DNA from: Gemmatimonadota bacterium
GTDB taxonomy: Bacteria; Gemmatimonadota; Gemmatimonadetes; Gemmatimonadales; GWC2-71-9
Direction of reading: 5' to 3'
DNA: 16,969 bases
Assembly: GCA_003220985.1 (NCBI GenBank)
Contig: QHTY01000177.1
Location: 2,294 to 19,262 of the forward strand
In this document: one piece after another, positions 1 through 5,683 of the stretch
Numbering within the stretch: the stretch's first letter is position 1
Layout of the letters: every line of letters begins with the position of its first letter
Notes under the pieces: generated by a model
What the model was told of the DNA's origin: nothing
Database searches by the model: none
The model's input: the letters and a program-made list of their open reading frames with translations, nothing else
Position numbers and translations under genes: made by a program

Positions 1-403
1 GGCCGACGAGCAGCAGGCACTGGCGACCAGATTGAGCGAGCTTCGCGACGAACTGGAGCGCCGGCTGCTCGCGATCGTCCCTGACGCGGTGATCCACGGC
101 TGGCAGGGGCCGCGCGCGCCGCACATCTCGAACGTCTCGATCCCCGGCACGGACAGCGAGGCGCTGCTGATGCATCTCGACCTCGCGGGCATCGCCTGTT
201 CGTCGGGATCGGCCTGCAGTACGGGGGCGGTCGAGCCGTCGCACGTGCTCACCGCCATGGGGGTGCCGCGTGAGCTGGGCGTGGCCGCACTGCGGTTCTC
301 GTTCGGCAAGGATAGCACGATGGAGGACGTGGAAGCGGTGACCGCCGCGCTGCCGCGTATCGTTGAGAAGGTGCGGTCCCTGTCCACGGTTCTCCACCGA
401 TGA
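1..403 (+). CDS. Cysteine desulfurase, C-terminal part (5' truncated by window edge)
   Basis: The frame is open from base 2 and stops at 403, so only about the last 133 residues of a PLP-dependent class V aminotransferase are seen. The stretch IACSSGSACSTG matches the flexible loop of NifS/IscS-type desulfurases. The Cys in SACSTG (codon 215-217) is the expected persulfide-forming residue, and EPSHVLTAMG and LRFSFGKDSTMEDV are typical of the C-terminal domain. The family removes sulfur from L-cysteine and hands the persulfide to acceptors. The stop overlaps the next start in ATGA (400-403), so it is probably translationally coupled to mnmA and supplies its sulfur. The PLP lysine lies outside the window. 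Whether it is the general IscS or a dedicated partner of MnmA cannot be decided here. Confidence 0.93.
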   Translation, partial: ADEQQALATRLSELRDELERRLLAIVPDAVIHGWQGPRAPHISNVSIPGTDSEALLMHLDLAGIACSSGSACSTGAVEPSHVLTAMGVPRELGVAALRFSFGKDSTMEDVEAVTAALPRIVEKVRSLSTVLHR

Positions 404-1452
404 GAGTGCTGGTGGCCATGTCGGGCGGCGTCGACAGCTCCGTCGCCGCGGCGCTGCTCGTCGAGCAGGGCCACGAGGTCATCGGCGCGACGATGAAGCT
501 GTTCTGTTACGGCGACAGCGTGCCCGACCGTCCGTGCTGCTCGCTCGACTCGATCACCGACGCGAAGCTCGTCGCGCACAGGCTTGGCATCCCGCACTAC
601 GTACTCAATCTCGAAGACCGCTTCGGGCACGACGTCATCGAAAACTTCGTCTCCGAGTATGCGCGGGGCCGGACGCCCATTCCGTGCGTCCGCTGCAACT
701 CGTTCACGAAGTTCCGCGATTTCCTCTACCACGCGGACGCGCTCGACTGCGATGCCATTGCGACCGGCCATTACGCGATCGCGCGCGCAGGCGCCTTGTA
801 CCGCGGCCGCGACCGGCAAAAGGATCAGTCGTATTTCCTGTGGGGCATCGATCGCGCGGTGGTCAGCCGCATGCTGACGCCGGTCGGCGAGCGCACCAAG
901 GCCGAGACGCGCGCCGTCGCGCGCCAGTTGGGCCTCGTGACCGCGGAGCAGGCCGAGTCCGTCGAGATCTGTTTCGTGCCGGACGACAATTACGTTGCGG
1001 TGCTCAAGCAGCATCTACCCGCCGACGCACCCGCGCTTGTGCCGGGTCCGCTCGTGACCACCAGCGGCGAAGTGATCGGCGAGCACGACGGCTTCGCGCG
1101 CTACACGGTCGGCCAGCGCCGCGGCCTGCCAGGTGGATTCGACGAGCCGCTCTATGTGGTCGCGATCCGGCCCGAGACACGCGAGGTGGTCGTCGGCCGC
1201 GGCGCGGAGTTGTTCGGACACGAGCTGTCTCTCGCAGAGGTCAACTGGTTGGCGGACCCGCTGACGGTCGACGACGCCGTATGGGTGCAGTGCCGCTATC
1301 GCGCGCGCGCCGTACTCGGCACGATTGCTGCGCAGGCGGACGGTCGCATCGCGCTCCGGCTGGCGGAGCCGGTTCGGGCGATCACACCCGGGCAGTCCGG
1401 CGTGCTGTACGGCGCCGACGATCGACTCCTCGGCGGTGGCGTGATCGCCTAG
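400..1452 (+). CDS. mnmA: tRNA-specific 2-thiouridylase MnmA
   Basis: A 350-residue protein of normal family length that inserts sulfur at position 2 of the wobble uridine (U34) in tRNAs for Lys, Glu and Gln, using ATP to adenylate the base. The N-terminal PP-loop is SGGVDSS (residues 8-14). C99 in PCVRCN and C191 in VEICFVPDD match the two catalytic cysteines of the family. YTVGQRRGLPGG marks the central domain and a beta-barrel-like C-terminus follows. The start ATG overlaps the desulfurase stop by four bases. After the stop there is only a short imperfect inverted repeat with a long loop (GCCGGAC at 1452, GTCCGGC at 1483), too weak to call a terminator. CCSLDS after residue 45 is the style I associate with Gemmatimonadota and Acidobacteria. 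Confidence 0.96.
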   Translation: MRVLVAMSGGVDSSVAAALLVEQGHEVIGATMKLFCYGDSVPDRPCCSLDSITDAKLVAHRLGIPHYVLNLEDRFGHDVIENFVSEYARGRTPIPCVRCNSFTKFRDFLYHADALDCDAIATGHYAIARAGALYRGRDRQKDQSYFLWGIDRAVVSRMLTPVGERTKAETRAVARQLGLVTAEQAESVEICFVPDDNYVAVLKQHLPADAPALVPGPLVTTSGEVIGEHDGFARYTVGQRRGLPGGFDEPLYVVAIRPETREVVVGRGAELFGHELSLAEVNWLADPLTVDDAVWVQCRYRARAVLGTIAAQADGRIALRLAEPVRAITPGQSGVLYGADDRLLGGGVIA

Positions 1453-1542
1453 CCGGACAAGACGTGCGGAGGGTCACAGCCCGTCCGGCCGCAGCGCCTG
1501 CAGAATTCAGTTTCGTCCCCACTTTTTCGATTCGGAGGCCGT

Positions 1543-2682
1543 ATGCGGTCGTTCCTGCGTCCCGCGCTTGCCGGGCTGGTGCTGGCAGCCTTGACCGGCG
1601 CCTGTGGCAAGGAGTCCATCGCACCGAAGTCGCTCGCCAATCCCCAGGCGACGACTGCACAGCTCGCATCACTCGATACGATTTTCAATGCTGCCCCGCT
1701 CCGCAGCTTCTCGGCGGTTTCCGGATCGATTCAGCCGACGGCTCCCGCTCCAATGCCGGCGCTGGCCCTGGCCGCGGCGGTCACTCCGCTCACCGAATCG
1801 CCCGAGCTGCGGCCCTACGCGCGCCGCATCCTGGGCGCCCGCACCTTCGGCCGGCTCCTGCCGCAGCTGAGCGTGCGCGCGATGGCGGCGCTGTTCCCCG
1901 TGGATGTGGTCGGCAAGACGTTCGAATGGGATTTCGCGACGGAGTCGTACGCTGCGACGGCGCGCGCTGGCGCGCCGAGTACGGGCGTGCGCTTTATCCT
2001 GTACGCGATCGACCCGCTCACCGGGTATCCGGCAAATCCGCTCGTCGAAGTCGGCTACCTCGACTTGATCGACGAGACCGGCAGCGGCAGTCCCAAGTTG
2101 CATGTGATCGTCGCCGGTGTCGGCGGGACGCCGGTCTACGTCAATTACACGGTGACGATCGCCAGCCAGTCGTTCACGTCGGCACAGATCACGACCGCCG
2201 GGTACATCACGAACGGCGCCTCGTCGCCTGACTCGGTTCGCTTCAACGGCACGGTCACGGCGTCCGGATCGCAGACGAACTTGACCGTCACAGAGGACGT
2301 CTCGTTCGACGTCAATTCGCGCGATATCCACGTGCGGAATTGGCAACGTGTCACGCTTACGCAGAGCACCCTCAGCCTGAAAATCTCCTTCCGGTTCGAG
2401 CACGGCGGCGAGGTGGTGACGCTCGACGGAACGCTCGACGTCGACGAGACGACCGGCACGGTCAGCGGCACGATTACGTCGAAGGTGGACGGCGGCCTGT
2501 TCGCCACGTGCACGGTCGACGGCACATCGACCAGCTTCACGCTCACCTGCAGCGGCGCCGACCAGGATGGCCTGAATGCGGATGAGCAAGAGGCGTTGCA
2601 CAATCTCGGCGACGCCACCGAGAGCATTGGCGCGATGTTCGAAGGCATCCTGTCGCCAGCCATCGGCGTGCTGGGCGCCTGA
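1543..2682 (+). CDS. Predicted lipoprotein of unknown function
   Basis: A 379-residue protein I do not recognise. The N-terminus has Arg residues, a hydrophobic helix and the lipobox LTGAC with Cys at residue 21, so it is predicted to be lipid-anchored in the envelope. A low-complexity Ala/Pro/Ser stretch follows (about 55-85). The rest is rich in Thr, Val, Gly and Asp in alternating patterns (for example GTLDVDETTGTVSGTIT), suggesting repeated beta-strands. Three Cys remain in the mature part: the lipid Cys and two near the C-terminus (FATCTVDG and LTCSGAD), which could pair as a disulfide. The start is supported by GGAGG at 1534-1538, four bases before ATG. It stands alone between mnmA and a strong terminator. 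A cell-surface or periplasmic structural role is only inference. Confidence 0.85.
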   Translation: MRSFLRPALAGLVLAALTGACGKESIAPKSLANPQATTAQLASLDTIFNAAPLRSFSAVSGSIQPTAPAPMPALALAAAVTPLTESPELRPYARRILGARTFGRLLPQLSVRAMAALFPVDVVGKTFEWDFATESYAATARAGAPSTGVRFILYAIDPLTGYPANPLVEVGYLDLIDETGSGSPKLHVIVAGVGGTPVYVNYTVTIASQSFTSAQITTAGYITNGASSPDSVRFNGTVTASGSQTNLTVTEDVSFDVNSRDIHVRNWQRVTLTQSTLSLKISFRFEHGGEVVTLDGTLDVDETTGTVSGTITSKVDGGLFATCTVDGTSTSFTLTCSGADQDGLNADEQEALHNLGDATESIGAMFEGILSPAIGVLGA

Positions 2683-2702
2683 CGCTCCAGGAGTAGCATG
2701 AT

Positions 2703-2740
2703 CCCCTGTCCGGCTCTGGCCGGGCAGGGGGTTTTGCTTT
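2703..2740 (+). terminator. Intrinsic terminator after the lipoprotein gene
   Basis: A 12-bp stem, CCCCTGTCCGGC (2703-2714) against GCCGGGCAGGGG (2719-2730), has one G-U pair and a TCTG loop, and is followed by G and the T-rich run TTTTGCTTT (2732-2740). This is a textbook rho-independent terminator 20 bases after the stop codon at 2682. It also argues that the ATG at 2698, which lies just before the hairpin, is not the start of the next gene. Confidence 0.9.
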
Positions 2741-2751
2741 ATTACCTACGG

Positions 2752-3120
2752 GTGCTCGACCGGCTGCTCGCGAACACCGTGGTGGCGTGTCATGCGCTCT
2801 TCATCGTCTTCGTGGTCTGCGGGGGATTCGCGGCCTGGCGCTGGCGGTGGGTCGCGGCGCTGCACATTCCGTGCGCGGTGTGGGGTATCCTCATCGAGTA
2901 CCGTGGTGGGATCTGCCCGCTGACACCGCTCGAAAACAGCTTGCGCGCGCGCGCCGGCCAGCAGGGCTACACCGGTGGTTTTGTCGAGCACTATCTCCTG
3001 CCCGCGATCTATCCCCGAGGATTGACGGCGGGTGTCCAGATGGTGCTCGGTACATTCGTGCTCATTGTGAATCTCTGCGCCTACACACTCCTGCTCCGTC
3101 GTCTCACCCGAGGCTCCTGA
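2752..3120 (+). CDS. DUF2784 family membrane protein
   Basis: About 122 residues, with several hydrophobic segments: LLANTVVACHALFIVFVVCGG, WVAALHIPCAVWGILIE and a C-terminal helix near MVLGTFVLIVNLCAYTLLL. The conserved block ICPLTPLENSLR followed by GYTGGFVEHYLLPAIYP is diagnostic, from memory, of DUF2784, a small inner-membrane family of unknown function. I chose GTG at 2752 (VLDRLLANTVV) because homologs begin around there and because the in-frame ATG at 2698 would put the start codon ahead of the terminator hairpin. No strong ribosome site is seen before 2752, so the start is uncertain. The stop overlaps the next gene in TGATG (3118-3122), suggesting co-translation with the aminotransferase. 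Confidence 0.82.
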   Translation: MLDRLLANTVVACHALFIVFVVCGGFAAWRWRWVAALHIPCAVWGILIEYRGGICPLTPLENSLRARAGQQGYTGGFVEHYLLPAIYPRGLTAGVQMVLGTFVLIVNLCAYTLLLRRLTRGS

Positions 3121-4376
3121 TGGCCACTCGTCGCCACTTCCTGCGCTCGCTGTTCGCCGCCGGTGCAACGCTTCCGGCATTGAAGAGCGACGCCCTGTCA
3201 CGCATTCTCCCCGCGGTCCGGCACACGGGCGGCCGCAGCGCCACCCAGGTCGCCGCGGACGAAGACTTCTGGCGCGAAATCCAAGCCGCGTTCGACATCG
3301 ACCGCGGGATGATCAACCTGAACAACGGCGGCGTCGCGCCCAGCCCGCGGGTCGTGAATGCCGCGTTCCAGCGCTACCTCGCGGTCTCGAATCAGGCACC
3401 CGCGATCACGATGTGGGGATGGATTGAGCCGGAGATCGAGGCGGTGCGCCGGCGACTCGCGGCGAACTTGATCACGCGCAACGCCAGTGAGGCGCTCGAG
3501 ATCGTGCAGCTTGGTCTCCCGCTGCAGCGCGGCGACGAGGTTCTGACGACCACGCAGGACTACCCGCGGATGATCACCACCTGGAAACAACGCGAGCGCC
3601 GCGACGGCATCGTCCTGAAGCAGATCACATTCCCCGTCCCGCCGCCGTCGCAGGAGGATCTGGCGCGGCGGATCGAGGCCGCGATTACCCCACGCACGAA
3701 GGTCATCCACTTCTGTCACATCACGAACCTCACGGGTCAGATCTTCCCCGTGAAGCAGATCTGTCAGCTGGGACGCTCGCGCGGCATCGAGGTGATCGTG
3801 GACGGCGCGCACGCCTATGCGCATTTCCCGTTCACGCACGACGAGCTGGACTGCGATTATTACGGCACCAGCCTGCACAAATGGCTCACGGCGCCGATCG
3901 GCACCGGATTCCTCTACGTGCGACGCGCGAAGATCGCCAAGATCTGGCCGATGATGGCCGCGCCGCCGGAGATGAACGAGAACATCCGCAAGTTCGAGGA
4001 GATCGGGACGCACCCGGCCGCCAACCACAATGCGATCGTGGAAGCGCTCGATTTTCTGGACGGCATCGGGCCCGAGCGGAAGGCGGCGCGGCTGCGCTTC
4101 CTGCGCGACCGCTGGGCCAAGCGACTCGAGAAGCTCCTGACGCCGTACGATCCCGCACAATCGTGCGGTCTCGCGTCGTTCACCCCGGGCCAGCTCGATG
4201 TAGGAAAACTCACCACGTTCCTGTTCGACCGGCACCGCATCATCGTCACGCCGATCGCGCATCCGGAATTCAACTGCCTGCGGATCACACCGAACGTCTA
4301 CACGACGCTGGCCGAGATCGATCGCTTCAGCGACGTCATGGAAGACGTGCTGCGCAAGGGGCTGCCGACGTCATAG
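3120..4376 (+). CDS. Class V aminotransferase-fold PLP enzyme with Tat signal (isopenicillin-N epimerase-like)
   Basis: 418 residues. The N-terminus TRRHFLRSLFAAGATLPAL (from residue 3) fits a twin-arginine signal, so export of the folded, cofactor-loaded enzyme is likely. The fold is class V aminotransferase: NLNNGG near 67-71, RNASEAL near 120, TQDYPRM near 145, VDGAHA with D228 and H231, and the PLP lysine K254 in TSLHKW. The C-terminal HRIIVTPI and LRITPNVYT blocks are also present. Relatives are named isopenicillin-N epimerase or cysteine desulfurase-like, but the true substrate is unknown. The region RRLAANLITRN (residues 111-121) looks about eight residues short of homologs I remember, which carry a FGCDPEE-like stretch there, and the frame is kept. 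The start overlaps the DUF2784 stop by one base. Confidence 0.9.
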   Translation: MATRRHFLRSLFAAGATLPALKSDALSRILPAVRHTGGRSATQVAADEDFWREIQAAFDIDRGMINLNNGGVAPSPRVVNAAFQRYLAVSNQAPAITMWGWIEPEIEAVRRRLAANLITRNASEALEIVQLGLPLQRGDEVLTTTQDYPRMITTWKQRERRDGIVLKQITFPVPPPSQEDLARRIEAAITPRTKVIHFCHITNLTGQIFPVKQICQLGRSRGIEVIVDGAHAYAHFPFTHDELDCDYYGTSLHKWLTAPIGTGFLYVRRAKIAKIWPMMAAPPEMNENIRKFEEIGTHPAANHNAIVEALDFLDGIGPERKAARLRFLRDRWAKRLEKLLTPYDPAQSCGLASFTPGQLDVGKLTTFLFDRHRIIVTPIAHPEFNCLRITPNVYTTLAEIDRFSDVMEDVLRKGLPTS

Positions 4377-4390
4377 TGCGCGCGTGACGC

Positions 4391-4423
4391 GGGGTGAGGC
4401 ACGCCCCCGACGCCCCTCACCCC
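4391..4423 (+). terminator. Probable terminator after the aminotransferase gene
   Basis: A perfect 9-bp stem, GGGGTGAGG (4391-4399) with CCTCACCCC (4415-4423), encloses a 15-base loop and starts 14 bases after the aminotransferase stop. There is no T-run, which is common in GC-rich genomes, so a role as terminator is likely but not certain. Confidence 0.5.
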
Positions 4424-4641
4424 CTCGTCAGGAATCCCAGCGCGATTCCTTAGAGCCGTATCGCCGCGAAACGCATTTCTCCTCCCTCACGAGCCGACCT
4501 CGAACCAAGAGCCGATCGCGTAGCGCGCGAGCGACGTTGCCACGAAGCCGCAACGTTACAACGAGGCACGGAGATTGCCGCACAGAGCCGCGCGTTAGAC
4601 AGTCAGCTTTCATTCGGCACACTTGAGGGGAGGTGAAGCGC
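4424..4641 (+). promoter_or_regulatory. Upstream region of the peptide gene with two dyads
   Basis: About 220 bases without a convincing gene. It contains two perfect 7-bp inverted repeats. AGGAATC (4430-4436) pairs with GATTCCT (4444-4450), and ACGTTGC (4534-4540) pairs with GCAACGT (4550-4556) across a 9-base loop. The second lies about 85-105 bases before the peptide start and could be an operator or a leader hairpin. I cannot point to a reliable -35/-10 pair. The segment ends in the strong ribosome site GGGGAGGTG (4627-4635). As the only long gap before the peptide operon, it is the natural place for its promoter. Confidence 0.4.
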
Positions 4642-4851
4642 ATGAGACACCTGAATCCCACACTGGAGCGGCTCGAGGAGCGCGTGGCGCCGTGTTTGAG
4701 CATCGGCTTACCGATCGGCATCAGCCTCGGCGCCTGCGGGAGCGGCAATCCGGACGGCTGTACCGGCAGCTCCGCCCGCAGCTGTGACGGCAGCAGCGCT
4801 TCGGGCAGCAAGAGCTCCAAGAGCAAGAGTCACGAAAGCTGTAGCTCGTAG
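4642..4851 (+). CDS. Small Cys/Ser-rich peptide with LERLEERVAP leader motif (candidate exported precursor)
   Basis: A 69-residue peptide in three parts. The charged N-terminus (1-17) contains NPTLERLEERVAP. A short Gly/Ile/Leu-rich segment follows (about 18-31). The polar tail (32-69) is dominated by Ser, Gly and Lys. It has five Cys (18, 32, 40, 48, 67; the middle three are spaced by eight) and 17 Ser. The N-terminal motif resembles the PTLExLEDRxxPS starts I remember on many secreted planctomycete proteins and the LEPR-XLL domain, suggesting a leader or sorting signal cut near P17/C18. I chose ATG 4642 because GGGGAGGTG (4627-4635) ends six bases before it; an in-frame GTG at 4633 lies inside that site. 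It sits directly ahead of a PqqD-M50-HlyD gene, which supports a precursor-exporter relation. Function is inferred from context only. Confidence 0.72.
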   Translation: MRHLNPTLERLEERVAPCLSIGLPIGISLGACGSGNPDGCTGSSARSCDGSSASGSKSSKSKSHESCSS

Positions 4852-4866
4852 CGTCTTGTAGTACCG

Positions 4867-4900
4867 GGAAGGTCGCGGGAATGCAGTCCCGCGGCCTTCC
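4867..4900 (+). terminator. Strong stem-loop between peptide and exporter genes (attenuator or partial terminator)
   Basis: A 14-bp stem, GGAAGGTCGCGGGA (4867-4880) with TCCCGCGGCCTTCC (4887-4900), has one G-U pair and a six-base loop ATGCAG. It begins 15 bases after the peptide stop, and no T-run follows. Placed between an abundant small product and its processing genes, such a hairpin typically lets most transcripts end or protects the upstream mRNA, so that more peptide than exporter is made. The role here is inferred. Confidence 0.65.
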
Positions 4901-4936
4901 TCCGACGCATGCATCGAGAGAGGAGTCCGCGGCGCC

Positions 4937-5683
4937 GTGCTTCCATCTCCGCCGAAACTCCGGAGCGATCTCACAGTCAGCCGTCAGCAGGCGGCCGGGG
5001 GGGTGCGGTACGTCGTCAAGGACGGCCGCTCCGGCAAGTTTTTTCGCTTCGGCGAGGTCGAGCAGTTCATCGCCGAGCAGCTCGACGGCGAGACGCCGCT
5101 CGATGCGGTGCGGCAGCGGACGGAAGCCCGGTTCGAGGCGACGCTCCCACCCGAGGCGCTCGCCGCCTTCGTCACCAAGTTGGCGAAGGGCGGCCTGCTC
5201 GAAGCACAGGGGGCCGCGGCGCCTGCTTCCTCCAAGGCCGGTCGCCCCGGGCGCTTGCTCGGCAGCCTCCTGTACCTCCGACTCCCGCTCTTCGACCCCA
5301 ACCGGCTGTTCGACCGGTTGCAGCGCCGTGTGCGGTTCTGCTTCACGCCGCAATTTGTGGTGCTGTCGGCGGCGCTCATTCTCCTGGCCACGGTCGTCAC
5401 GATCCTGCAGTGGAGCGAGGTCAGGCAGGACCTTTCGCGCCTCTATCGGCTCTCGTCGATTCCGCTGTTCCTGGTGGTCACTCTCGGGCTGGCCTTCGCC
5501 CACGAATCGGCCCACGGCCTGACGTGCAAGCGATTCGAGGGGGAGGTGCACGAGCTCGGCTTCCTGCTGATGTACTTCACACCTGGCTCTTTCCCGAGAA
5601 GTCGAAGCGGCTGTGGGTGGGCGTTGCGGGTCCCTACTTCGAGTTGTTTCTCTGGGCGCTCGCGACACTGGCGTGGCGTCTGA
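4937..5683 (+). CDS. PqqD-M50-HlyD fusion, first segment (PqqD domain and M50 active site; frame breaks near 5582)
   Basis: Starts at GTG 4937; GAGAGGAG at 4917-4924 is a somewhat distant ribosome site. Residues 8-90 read as a PqqD-like winged-helix domain (RYVVKDGRSGKFFRFGE, then a helix ending in LDGETPLDAV). PqqD domains bind leader peptides in RiPP pathways (RiPP recognition element). A linker and hydrophobic helices follow (about 136-158 and 173-188), then HESAH (189-193), the zinc site of site-2/M50 intramembrane proteases, and HELGFLLMYFT (205-215). After residue 215 (base 5581) this frame stops making sense: residues up to the stop at 5683 are Arg/Ser/Trp-rich and foreign to the family. 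The protein resumes in another frame at 5584. Between them 28 bases appear to be missing, judging from a PAFYCNVSDA-like stretch expected in the family (from memory). Confidence 0.85.
   Translation: MLPSPPKLRSDLTVSRQQAAGGVRYVVKDGRSGKFFRFGEVEQFIAEQLDGETPLDAVRQRTEARFEATLPPEALAAFVTKLAKGGLLEAQGAAAPASSKAGRPGRLLGSLLYLRLPLFDPNRLFDRLQRRVRFCFTPQFVVLSAALILLATVVTILQWSEVRQDLSRLYRLSSIPLFLVVTLGLAFAHESAHGLTCKRFEGEVHELGFLLMYFTPGSFPRSRSGCGWALRVPTSSCFSGRSRHWRGV

Noticed and set aside
1452..1489. Terminator after mnmA
   Set aside because: There are only seven paired bases with a 24-base loop and no T-run.
363..2231. A 622-codon open frame on the + strand across mnmA and the lipoprotein gene
   Set aside because: Its translation is Arg/Ala-rich without motifs, and it overlaps the well-supported mnmA and lipoprotein frames; it is a GC-driven shadow.
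2698..2751. ATG 2698 as start of the DUF2784 protein
   Set aside because: It would translate through the terminator hairpin (2703-2740), and the added residues are not family-like.
3198..4262. A 354-codon minus-strand frame opposite the aminotransferase
   Set aside because: Its composition is that of an antisense shadow of a GC-rich gene; the plus-strand frame has a full set of catalytic motifs.
4633..4641. GTG 4633 as start of the small peptide
   Set aside because: It lies within the GGGGAGGTG ribosome site; ATG 4642 has ideal spacing to that site.
4909..5583. Reading the exporter as one continuous frame from ATG 4909
   Set aside because: From 4909 to about 5583 this frame gives Arg-rich nonsense, while the PqqD domain and HESAH motif are in the frame starting at 4937. 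Only the part after the break is genuine in this frame.
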